Source of the DNA: Achromobacter sp. HZ34
GTDB lineage: Bacteria; Pseudomonadota; Gammaproteobacteria; Burkholderiales; Burkholderiaceae_B
Length of the DNA: 64,000 nt
Direction of reading: 5' to 3'
NCBI RefSeq assembly: GCF_002209485.1
Contig: NZ_NJIX01000004.1
Location: 186,001-250,000, forward strand
Below are positions 9,194-15,935 of the stretch, piece by piece. The notes beneath the pieces were generated by a model that did not search any database, was not told where the DNA came from, and was given only the letters and a program-made list of their open reading frames with translations. Made by a program: the position numbers and the translations under genes. Within the stretch, counting starts at the first letter, position 1. Every line of letters starts with the position of its first letter.

Positions 9194-9382
9194 GGTGAGT
9201 GCACCTTATGGGTGGTCGCGGTTCGGCGGCGCCGCCGGATCGGTGCTCAGGGCCACGGCACGAGGGGGCCTGCATGAGCTTCCTACACGGCTACGCCGGC
9301 ATCAACCGGCGAATAGTGAAGACGAAAAATGACGAGGGGAAGACGTGGTGGCGCGAGGGGGCTGCCGAACTGCCACGGGACG
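9194..9382 (-). promoter_or_regulatory. leuA mRNA leader downstream of the leader peptide
   Basis: This 189-bp stretch separates the leader-peptide stop from the leuA start. It contains a C-rich run, a T5 run (9325-9329 on the minus strand), a small GCCGG-TTGATG-CCGGC hairpin (9295-9310) and a GGCGGC/GCCGCC palindrome near the leuA ribosome-binding site (about 9221-9238). I could not draw a convincing hairpin with a T run, so a Rho-dependent or translational mechanism is as likely as classical attenuation. Confidence 0.45.
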
Positions 9383-9574
9383 CTAGGCCCGGCAACCGAT
9401 CGATAGGTTTAGCGCTAGCGATAGCGCGCGCACGGCAACGGTGTTGCCGCGGGCGGACTGGGATGCCGACACAGCCGAGAGGCCGGTGGTCAGGGACGAA
9501 TCAGCGCGCACGCCGACCGCCGGGGCGCTGTTGCGTCCGGTAGTCATCGCGAAGGAGGTGCGCGTGTAGGCCAT
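9383..9574 (-). CDS. leuA leader peptide with four CTA control codons
   Basis: 63-codon frame beginning MAYTRTSFAM and ending RALSLALNLSIGCRA. Four of the last thirteen codons are CTA (at 9422-9424, 9416-9418, 9410-9412 and 9404-9406), lying within seven consecutive codons. CTA is very rare in a genome this GC-rich; the two other Leu codons in the frame are CTG and CTC. E. coli leuL uses the same rare-CUA device. The frame lies between the terminator of the upstream gene and leuA. A weak point is the poor Shine-Dalgarno before ATG 9574; a later start is possible. Confidence 0.65.
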   Translation of the reverse strand: MAYTRTSFAMTTGRNSAPAVGVRADSSLTTGLSAVSASQSARGNTVAVRALSLALNLSIGCRA

Positions 9575-9659
9575 GGGCTGATCGATAAAGTAAGCCGCTA
9601 GTCGAACATAAAATCCGGCCCGGCGCAAGTCGGCCAGGCCAAAAAGGGGCGGCGGCCGC

Positions 9660-9699
9660 AAAAACGAAGCCGCCTTGAAGCAGGGCTTCAAGGCGGCTT
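9660..9699 (-). terminator. Intrinsic terminator between the membrane-protein gene and leuA leader
   Basis: A perfect 15-bp inverted repeat, AAGCCGCCTTGAAGC (9667-9681) and GCTTCAAGGCGGCTT (9685-9699), has a 3-base loop. On the minus strand it is followed by CG and five T. It separates the upstream gene from leuA, so leuA has its own promoter between here and 9574. Confidence 0.88.
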
Positions 9700-9758
9700 T
9701 GTAGACAGGTTGTGGGGCGGCTGCGCAGGGGTGCCTGCCGCGCCAGCCACCTATCCGC

Positions 9759-10478
9759 TTATTTGGTCGGGCCGATGCGCGGCTCCACGTGGCGATCGCG
9801 GACCGCCGGGCGGTCGTCCAGGACGGGATCCTGGCGCACGTCGCTACGTTCAGCGCTACGGTAATCGCGGGCGCCGGTACGCGGCAGCCGGTCACGCTCG
9901 TCCAGCACCGGAAGATCCGCCCGCTGGAGGGGGCCGCCGGTACCGGGCAAGGGCGGCAGTCCAAGCATGGCTTCCTGCTCGCGCACCATGGTGATCTTGT
10001 CGATACGGCCGCTGCGGGTCTCGCTCAGCACGCGTTGCAGATCGCCAACGGTGAAGGGCTCGTCGCGGCTGCCCCAGCACCAGCGCACCACGTCCACCAC
10101 CTCGTCTGACAGTTGCGGCACCAGGTCGGCGAAGGTGTCGGCCGGCACCACGCGGGCGCGCGCGGCGTAGATGTTGCCGCGCAGCCAACCGCGCACGATG
10201 AAGAACACGATCAGGAACCAGATCGCCGCTACCCCCCACCAGAGATAAGGGTTGATGCGGTTCAACAAATCTATGCTTTGCTGTCCCAGCGGCTGCAAAG
10301 CCCCATAATTGATGGTTTTCCCGAAGTCGGTAATCTGGCCGGCACCGTAGAGCCAGATGGCGGCTGCCACTATGATGACGACGGCCCGCAGCACCAGGCG
10401 GGGGGTGGCCAGTCTGAGCAAGGTCTGACGGATCAGACGGCAGTCCTGACGGATGCGATCGGGGGAGGAGGGATTCAT
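9759..10478 (-). CDS. Membrane protein of unknown function
   Basis: 239 residues, not recognised. After a basic N-terminus (MNPSSPDRIRQDCRLIRQ) there are two membrane helices, about residues 30-52 and 75-96 (WWGVAAIWFLIVFFIVRGWL). The cytoplasmic remainder is charged, with a segment DTFADLVPQLSDEVVDVVRWCWG and an Asp/Arg-rich tail. The start at 10478 follows GGGAGGAGG; an open frame running back over rpoN is an artefact of high GC. It is divergent from rpoN with 63 bp between the starts, so they share a regulatory region. Confidence 0.75.
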   Translation of the reverse strand: MNPSSPDRIRQDCRLIRQTLLRLATPRLVLRAVVIIVAAAIWLYGAGQITDFGKTINYGALQPLGQQSIDLLNRINPYLWWGVAAIWFLIVFFIVRGWLRGNIYAARARVVPADTFADLVPQLSDEVVDVVRWCWGSRDEPFTVGDLQRVLSETRSGRIDKITMVREQEAMLGLPPLPGTGGPLQRADLPVLDERDRLPRTGARDYRSAERSDVRQDPVLDDRPAVRDRHVEPRIGPTK

Positions 10479-10541
10479 GCAAAATATTGTACCTATGACT
10501 CCGCACCTATTTATTGCTCGGCATCTCCTAGAAACATATTT

Positions 10542-11963
10542 ATGACGCGGCACAGCCTCGAACTTCGTCCCGGTCAGCATTTGACGCTGACTCCACAATT
10601 GCAGCAGTCCATCCGGATGCTGCAATTGTCGACGCTCGACCTGGAAACGGAGATTTCCCAGGCCCTGGCCGAGAACCCTTTGCTGGAGCGCGACGAGGAA
10701 GTGCGGGCGGACGAAACCGACCCCAACCGCGAAGCCTCGGCCCAGGATGACGAGCCCGCGCCCGACCGCGAGACCCCCCTGGACGAGATGCCCGGCTCCA
10801 AGGGCGTCTACAACGACGAGGACAACGACCTGCCGGAGGCGGCCAGGCCCGATACGCTGCGCGAGCACTTGTTGGCGCAGCTGGCCTTGACGCGGGCCAG
10901 CGCGCGCGATGTCGTGCTGACGACCTTGTTGATCGATGAACTGGACGAAAACGGCTACCTGGCGTCCTCGCTGGAGGAAATCCTGCAGTGGCTGCCGGAG
11001 GAGGCCGAGGCCGACGTCGATGAATTGCGCGCCGCCCAGCGGCTGCTGCAGTCTTTCGACCCGCCCGGCATCGGCGCCCGCGACATGGCGGAATGCCTGG
11101 CCTTGCAACTGCGTCACGCGGACATCCTGCGTTTGCCAGAGGCCGCCGACCCTGCCGTGCTGGCCTGTGCCCGCGAGGTCTGCGCCCATCACCTGCCCCT
11201 GCTGGCGGCCGGCAACCCGGCTCGCCTGCGCGAGGCCCTGCATTGCGACGACGCCAAGCTGCGCGCCACACGTGCGCTGATACTCAAGCTCGACCCGCGG
11301 CCGGGCCGCAAATGGACCGTGGGCGCGGCCGACTACGCCGTGCCCGATGTCATCGTGCGCAAGGCGCGCAAGGGCTGGCAGGTGGTGCTGAACAGCGCGG
11401 CCATGCCGCGTCTGCGCGTCAACGGGCTGTACGCCCAGATGCTGGGCAACCAGCGTGAATCCAACCATGCCGGCCTGCATGCCCAGTTGCAGCAGGCGCG
11501 CTGGATGATACGCAACGTCGAGCAGCGTTTCGACACCATCCTGCGGGTGTCGCAGGCCATCGTGAACCACCAGGCGGCGTTCTTCAGCCAGGGGCCGTCG
11601 GCGATGCGCCCCTTGATCCTGAAGGACATCGCCGGTGAACTGGGGCTGCATGAATCGACGATTTCGCGCGCGACCACGCAGAAATTCATGCTTACGCCCT
11701 TCGGCACCCTGGAGCTGAAGCATTTCTTCGGCGCGGGGGTGGCTACCGAGACGGGCGACTCGGCGTCGGCGACGGCAGTGCAGGAGCATATCCGCCGCAT
11801 GGTGTCGGAGGAAAACCGCGCCAAGCCGCTGTCGGACAATCAGCTCATGCTGAAACTGGCCGAAGAGGGGATCGTCATCGCCCGCCGTACCGTGGCCAAA
11901 TACCGGGAAGCCTTGCGCATTGCGCCTGCGTCCGTGCGCAAGGGCCAGGCGGCACTGGGTTAA
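10542..11963 (+). CDS. rpoN: RNA polymerase sigma-54 factor
   Basis: 473 residues. Directs RNA polymerase to -24/-12 promoters and needs AAA+ activators. Region I is clear (LRPGQHLTLTPQLQQSIRMLQLST), followed by an acidic region II (about 45-100), the core-binding domain and the C-terminal DNA-binding domain. The RpoN box ARRTVAKYRE is intact near residue 450, as is the preceding KPLSDNQL helix. Length matches the family (about 475). The usual neighbours lptB, hpf and ptsN are not next to it here. Confidence 0.95.
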   Translation: MTRHSLELRPGQHLTLTPQLQQSIRMLQLSTLDLETEISQALAENPLLERDEEVRADETDPNREASAQDDEPAPDRETPLDEMPGSKGVYNDEDNDLPEAARPDTLREHLLAQLALTRASARDVVLTTLLIDELDENGYLASSLEEILQWLPEEAEADVDELRAAQRLLQSFDPPGIGARDMAECLALQLRHADILRLPEAADPAVLACAREVCAHHLPLLAAGNPARLREALHCDDAKLRATRALILKLDPRPGRKWTVGAADYAVPDVIVRKARKGWQVVLNSAAMPRLRVNGLYAQMLGNQRESNHAGLHAQLQQARWMIRNVEQRFDTILRVSQAIVNHQAAFFSQGPSAMRPLILKDIAGELGLHESTISRATTQKFMLTPFGTLELKHFFGAGVATETGDSASATAVQEHIRRMVSEENRAKPLSDNQLMLKLAEEGIVIARRTVAKYREALRIAPASVRKGQAALG

Positions 11964-12058
11964 GCGGCGCCTGTTGCGTTGAAAGCACGCGCCGCCGCAG
12001 TCCTGAAACCGCCCCCATTTTTCCTGCGCCCGTCCCCGTTTATTCCCTCTTGCATGAA

Positions 12059-12073
12059 TGAGAATAAGCATCA
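12059..12073 (+). promoter_or_regulatory. Fur box upstream of bfd
   Basis: TGAGAATAAGCATCA matches the 7-1-7 Fur consensus TGATAATNATTATCA at 11 of 14 informative positions. It ends 12 bp before the bfd ATG, in an AT-rich patch that stands out from the surroundings. Iron-replete Fur would repress bfd here, as for bfd genes generally. Confidence 0.7.
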
Positions 12074-12085
12074 ATAATAATTCGC

Positions 12086-12379
12086 ATGTACATTTGCGTA
12101 TGTAATGCTGTCACCGAACGTCAGGTCCGTTCCTGTGTGGATGCGGGCGCAACGTCTCTGGATGATCTGGAATTCGAGCTTGGCGTGGCCTCGTGCTGCG
12201 GCTCGTGCGCGGCCACCGCGGCGGAGTACCTGCCGGGCGGACGCTGCTCCAGCGTATGTCACGTGCAGTCGATGGCGGTACCCACCCGCGGACGCCTTGC
12301 CGAATCGGCCCTGTCGCTGCCCGACCAAGGCGCGCAAGCCGCCAACTCCTTCCCCATTCCCATCGTCGTCGCGGCGTAA
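12086..12379 (+). CDS. bfd: Bacterioferritin-associated ferredoxin
   Basis: 97 residues. Bfd is a [2Fe-2S] protein that docks on bacterioferritin and reduces its iron core to release Fe2+. The cluster motif is visible: CVC at residues 4-6 and CCGSC near 38-42, with the LGVASCCGSC core. The canonical domain is about 65 residues; this protein carries an extra tail of about 30 residues, possibly disordered. A Fur box lies immediately upstream. Its usual partner bfr is 2.2 kb downstream, separated by a LysR/EamA pair. Confidence 0.88.
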   Translation: MYICVCNAVTERQVRSCVDAGATSLDDLEFELGVASCCGSCAATAAEYLPGGRCSSVCHVQSMAVPTRGRLAESALSLPDQGAQAANSFPIPIVVAA

Positions 12380-12407
12380 AACGCAGCTCGCTCGCGCGTG
12401 TGACTGT

Positions 12408-12530
12408 CAGGTCATCGCGGAAGACGAAACTGTCTGGGCAAGTCAGAAGGGGATGGCGGAGATCTTTGATGTTGAGATCCCAACGATCAACTATCACCTC
12501 AAAGAAGTCGTTAAATCCAAAGCAACCCGA
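12408..12530 (+). pseudogene. Remnant of a RhuM-family gene
   Basis: One frame encodes QVIAEDETVWASQKGMAEIF and then DVEIPTINYHLKEVVKSK. This resembles the N-terminal DNA-binding segment of RhuM-type proteins, whose typical form is LEDETVWLTQAQMAELF followed by (T/N)IxxHxKNI. About 40 codons remain, with no plausible start and no downstream domain. The 3' end runs into the antisense 3' end of the LysR gene, whose last residues may derive from the same event. It looks like a scar of a mobile or pathogenicity-type gene. Confidence 0.5.
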
Positions 12531-13405
12531 TTTCGTATCTGGCGCGTGGCAGGCGTCCTGGCACCCCGATCCGCATCGCACAGTTCCTGCATCAGTTCCG
12601 CCAATTCGCGCGCCGCATCGCTGGCGGACGGCCCCAGGATCAGCGCCATTTCGCATTCGGGGATCTCCGGCAGGCCCGCCTCCAATACCTGCATGTCTGG
12701 GCTGAGCGTCAGCGCGTCGACCAGCGCAACCCCCAATCCACCCGCCAGCGCCGCGCGGATGCCCATCAGATTGGGGCTCTCATAAGCGATGCGCCAGCGG
12801 CGGCCGTCCCGCTCCAGCGCGTGGATGGCGCGATTGCGATACAGGCAGCCTTGCGGCCTGCTGACCAGCGCCAAGGGATCCAGGCATGGGGTGGACGCGG
12901 CGGTCCCCGTGACCCACAGCAATCGCTCCCGCCACGCGGCCACGCAAGGCCCGCTGTCCGGCTCCCGTTTGAGCAGGACGACGTCCAGGTCGCCCTGGCG
13001 CAAGGATTGATCCAGATTGGCACTGAGGTCGCAGCGCACCGTCAGCCGCACATCCGGCCGGGTACGGGCGAAAGCGGCCAGCGCCCGGGTCAGGGACTCC
13101 ACCGCGAAATCGTCCGGCAGGCCCAGGCGCAAGACCTGGGCAGGGGCCACGCCGCCCACCGCATCCTGCATCTCTACCGCCAGGGCCAGCATGCGGCGCG
13201 CATAGCTAAGTAGGCGCTCACCCTCGTTAGTGAGGTTGATTTTTCTGCCTTCGCGGAAAAACAGCATGCATCCGAGCCGATCCTCCAACTTGCGGATCTG
13301 CTGGCTGACCGTGGATTGCGTGCGGTGCACGCGCTCGCCCGCGCGAGTGAAGCCGCCAGCGTCCACGACGGAAATGAAACTGCGTAACAGGTCGAGATCG
13401 GGCAT
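12494..13405 (-). CDS. LysR-family transcriptional regulator
   Basis: 303 residues. The N-terminal winged helix-turn-helix is typical (LLRSFISVVDAGGFTRAGE, then HRTQSTVSQQIRKLE), followed by the effector-binding domain from about residue 90. Start is ATG at 13405 (MPDLDLLRSF); an ATG 24 bases upstream would add a non-conserved extension. It is divergent from an EamA exporter gene, the usual layout for a regulator and its target. The last 14 residues (IRNRVALDLTTSLR) are read through the RhuM-like remnant and may be a non-native tail. Confidence 0.88.
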   Translation of the reverse strand: MPDLDLLRSFISVVDAGGFTRAGERVHRTQSTVSQQIRKLEDRLGCMLFFREGRKINLTNEGERLLSYARRMLALAVEMQDAVGGVAPAQVLRLGLPDDFAVESLTRALAAFARTRPDVRLTVRCDLSANLDQSLRQGDLDVVLLKREPDSGPCVAAWRERLLWVTGTAASTPCLDPLALVSRPQGCLYRNRAIHALERDGRRWRIAYESPNLMGIRAALAGGLGVALVDALTLSPDMQVLEAGLPEIPECEMALILGPSASDAARELAELMQELCDADRGARTPATRQIRNRVALDLTTSLR

Positions 13406-13412
13406 GGCCGGC

Positions 13413-13446
13413 TTCCATCGGTTTTTCAAATACTTTCGATGGAAAG
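13413..13446. promoter_or_regulatory. Probable LysR operator in the divergent intergenic region
   Basis: Two overlapping dyads are visible. TTCCATCG (13413-13420) and CGATGGAA (13437-13444) form an 8-bp inverted repeat over 16 bases. CTTTC-GATG-GAAAG spans 13433-13446. They lie just upstream of the LysR start, in the space shared with the EamA gene, where autoregulatory LysR sites normally sit. Confidence 0.5.
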
Positions 13447-13522
13447 AATAGGTTTGTCAATGAAAGCGTCTGCTCGCACAATAAGCGCCTGATCCGTCAC
13501 TGATGACTTGCTGGAGATTTCC

Positions 13523-14422
13523 ATGACCACCAAGGCCGGGCGCGGCATGGCCTGGGGCCCGGTGGCCCTGTTTTGCCTGCTCTGGAGTTCCGCCTTCGCC
13601 GGCGCCAAATTCGGCCTGCGCGACTGTCCGCCATTGACGTTGTTGACGATCCGCTTCTTCCTGGCCGCGATCGCGCTGCTGGCATTGGCTGCGTGGAGCG
13701 GGCAACTGCGTCGCCCCACGTGGCGCGAGGTGGGCCTCCTGGCCGTCCTGGGGGTTTTGAACAACGCCCTGTATCTGGGCCTGAGCTGGAGCGGCATGGT
13801 CAGCGTCTCGTCGGCATTCACAGCGGTGTTGATCAGCACCAACCCCTTGCTGATCGGCGTGCTTGCCGGGCCAGTGCTGGGTGAGCGGCTGACGGGCCGC
13901 AAATGCATGGGCCTGTTGCTGGGCCTGGCCGGCGTGGCCCTGGTGCTGCGTTCGCGCCTGAATGGCATGCACGAGGATCCCCATGGCGTATGGCTGGTCG
14001 CCGCCGCCCTGGTCGCCCTGGTGGTGGCGACATTGCTGTACAAGCGCTGCCCGCCGGCCAGCGGGCTGTGGCAGGCCACGGGGGGCCAGGCCCTGGCGGG
14101 TGCGCTGGCCCTGTTGCCTTTCGCCCTGCTGCATGAGACGGGGCAGGCGATCAACTGGTCGCCGAACCTGTTCTGGAGCCTGATGTACATGGTCTTCGCC
14201 GTTTCGGTCGGCGGCTATGGCCTCTGGTTCCACATCTTGCGCGGTTCCAGCGCAACAGCGGCCAGTGCGTTGCATTTTCTTATGCCGCCGCTCGGACTGT
14301 TATTTGGCTGGTTGGCCTTGGGTGAACACGTCGCCACGATGGACTTATTGGGCATTTTGCCGATTGCGGCCGGCATCTGGCTGGCGACCAGAAACCCCAT
14401 GGATACAGGGGTTTCACGCTGA
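13523..14422 (+). CDS. EamA/DMT-family transporter
   Basis: 299 residues, ten predicted membrane helices in two EamA repeats. The first repeat contains the family signature LLWSSAFAGAKFGL near residue 15; the second begins around residue 150. DMT proteins export amino acids, metabolites or drugs. The substrate is unknown. ATG at 13523 follows GGAG at 13513-13516. It is divergent from the LysR gene that probably controls it. Confidence 0.85.
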   Translation: MTTKAGRGMAWGPVALFCLLWSSAFAGAKFGLRDCPPLTLLTIRFFLAAIALLALAAWSGQLRRPTWREVGLLAVLGVLNNALYLGLSWSGMVSVSSAFTAVLISTNPLLIGVLAGPVLGERLTGRKCMGLLLGLAGVALVLRSRLNGMHEDPHGVWLVAAALVALVVATLLYKRCPPASGLWQATGGQALAGALALLPFALLHETGQAINWSPNLFWSLMYMVFAVSVGGYGLWFHILRGSSATAASALHFLMPPLGLLFGWLALGEHVATMDLLGILPIAAGIWLATRNPMDTGVSR

Positions 14423-14454
14423 ATCGAGGCGCGCTTTGGAGCCCGTCTGACCCA

Positions 14455-14472
14455 GATTCATTCTCATTTTCT
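14455..14472. promoter_or_regulatory. Possible Fur-like site upstream of bfr
   Basis: ATTCATTCTCATTTTC is an AT-rich patch resembling part of a Fur box (half-site TGAGAAT on the minus strand), but the second half-site is poor: about 9 of 14 positions match. It lies about 120 bp before the bfr start. Confidence 0.3.
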
Positions 14473-14588
14473 TCCTGCTTACGCTTTCGTATAGCGGTCG
14501 CAAAGCGATTTACTACGTGCTGAAAAAGGGGTGTTCGCGCGCCTGTACCGGTGGTAGTCTGCGGGCAATCGAAGCAAGGAGCTCCATC

Positions 14589-15065
14589 ATGAAAGGCGAC
14601 AAAACCGTCATCCAGTTTCTCAACAAACAGTTGACCAATGAGTTGACGGCGATCAACCAATACTTCCTGCATGCCCGCATGCTGCGCCATTGGGGCCTGA
14701 ACAAGCTGGGCAAGCACGAATACGAAGAGTCGATTGGCGAAATGAAGCACGCCGACCGTCTGATCGAACGCATCTTCATGCTGGACGGCTTGCCCAACCT
14801 GCAAGATCTCCACAAGCTGCTGATCGGCGAAGACGTGCCGGAATTGCTGGCCTGTGACCTGAAGCTGGAAACCGCGGCCCAGGGCACGGTCAAGGACGCG
14901 ATTGCGTACTGTGAGTCGGTGCGCGACTACGTCTCGCGCGATCTGTTCCAGGACATCCTGGACGATACCGAAGAACACATCGACTACCTGGAAACGCAGA
15001 TCGGCCTGATCGACCAGGTGGGCCTGCAGAACTATCTGCAAAGCCAGATGGAAGTGGACAGCTGA
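14589..15065 (+). CDS. bfr: Bacterioferritin
   Basis: 158 residues, the full family length. Bfr subunits form a 24-mer that oxidises Fe2+ and stores it as mineral, with haem between subunit pairs. By E. coli numbering, ferroxidase ligands E18, E51, H54, E94 and H130 and the haem ligand M52 are present, as is Y25. The position of the bridging ligand E127 holds Thr, with Glu at 128 and 129. ATG at 14589 follows AAGGAG. A terminator lies 26 bp beyond the stop. Bfd, encoded upstream, is its expected electron donor. Confidence 0.93.
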   Translation: MKGDKTVIQFLNKQLTNELTAINQYFLHARMLRHWGLNKLGKHEYEESIGEMKHADRLIERIFMLDGLPNLQDLHKLLIGEDVPELLACDLKLETAAQGTVKDAIAYCESVRDYVSRDLFQDILDDTEEHIDYLETQIGLIDQVGLQNYLQSQMEVDS

Positions 15066-15090
15066 TCCTCACGGCAGCTTGATGCACGCA

Positions 15091-15115
15091 CGCCACCTGT
15101 AAAGGTGGCGTTTTT
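15091..15115 (+). terminator. Intrinsic terminator after bfr
   Basis: CGCCACC-TGTAAA-GGTGGCG stem-loop followed by five T. Confidence 0.88.
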
Positions 15116-15169
15116 CATGATCACCTGCGCAGCTGCGGAGGACAGACGCCGTCCGGACGGATGAGGCCG

Positions 15170-15197
15170 TTGCCGCGGCGGGTTACCGCCGCGGCAA
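15170..15197 (-). terminator. Hairpin 3' of the exported-protein gene
   Basis: A perfect 12-bp stem, TTGCCGCGGCGG and CCGCCGCGGCAA with loop GTTA, begins two bases past the stop codon of the minus-strand gene. There is no T run. Confidence 0.5.
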
Positions 15198-15199
15198 GG

Positions 15200-15898
15200 T
15201 TATTGAACTTTGTTCGGGCATTCCGCGATGGTGCCCCAGGCCTGGTTCGGACCGCAGTACTTGTTGCGGGCATTCCAGGAGCAGGTCGGGCGATCGAAAA
15301 AGCCCATGGACGCACACTGCGCCAGGTCGTGCTTGAGTGCGTCCTGCCAACCCTTGCCGGCCGGCGTGCTGTTGGCCATGGCCTGTTGCTGGCGCGGCGT
15401 GGGCATGTCGATGGCTTGCACCATGGTCGACTGCGTGACGTTGCGCGACGCCTGGATCTGCGCATACTGCTGCGCGGCCTGCTGGGTCTGAGCCTGCTGC
15501 GTGGCCAGGTCCAGCGTGCTGATGTCGTTGCCGGTAGGCAGCGGCGTGTTGGTCTCGGACGCGATCTGGCGCGCCTGGTCCATGGTGATGGTGTCGCGCG
15601 AGATCTGCACCAGCGGATCATGCACGGTGTCGAACAGGGACACCATATTGACTTGCCAGTCGGCATCGGCCGGTTTGTCCGGCACGCCCAGCGTACCGTC
15701 CACGCGCGGCTGCGGCGGCTGCGCCAGATAAGGGCGGCCGTTTGCGTCCAGGATGGCTTCGTCCGCCCCGCCGTTCTGGCCGGGTGCCGGTGCCGCGGGC
15801 GGCGCATGGGCCACCAGCCAATCGCCGAACTGGATTCCGCCCCACGCCGCGGCGCCTAGCGCTACCAGCAGTGTTGCGAACAATACTCGCCAAGACAT
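15200..15898 (-). CDS. Exported or membrane-anchored protein of unknown function
   Basis: 232 residues, not recognised. A hydrophobic N-terminus (MSWRVLFATLLVALGAAAWGG) acts as signal or anchor. It is followed by a Pro/Gly linker, a Gln-rich region with coiled-coil character (about 120-165, LDLATQQAQTQQAAQQYAQI) and a C-terminal segment with four Cys (QCASMGFFDRPTCSWNARNKY, then CGPNQ and AECPNK). The Cys residues could form disulfides in the periplasm. Start is the ATG at 15898, since the frame further upstream lacks a signal-like sequence. It lies 37 bp downstream of prfC on the same strand. Confidence 0.72.
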   Translation of the reverse strand: MSWRVLFATLLVALGAAAWGGIQFGDWLVAHAPPAAPAPGQNGGADEAILDANGRPYLAQPPQPRVDGTLGVPDKPADADWQVNMVSLFDTVHDPLVQISRDTITMDQARQIASETNTPLPTGNDISTLDLATQQAQTQQAAQQYAQIQASRNVTQSTMVQAIDMPTPRQQQAMANSTPAGKGWQDALKHDLAQCASMGFFDRPTCSWNARNKYCGPNQAWGTIAECPNKVQ

Positions 15899-15935
15899 TC
15901 CTAACCTCTCGGGTCTCTGGGGGACAGTAATCGTA

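Noticed and set aside
7535-9277. A 580-codon plus-strand frame over leuA
   Set aside because: Antisense shadow of leuA, no ribosome-binding site and no recognisable domain.
9194-9382. Classical T-run attenuator before leuA
   Set aside because: A T5 run exists near 9325-9329 but no stable hairpin immediately precedes it on the minus strand, where the sequence is C-rich.
10479-12074. Upstream extension of the minus-strand membrane protein across rpoN
   Set aside because: The added 530 residues are antisense to rpoN and low complexity; the ATG at 10478 has a good GGAGG and gives a sensible membrane protein.
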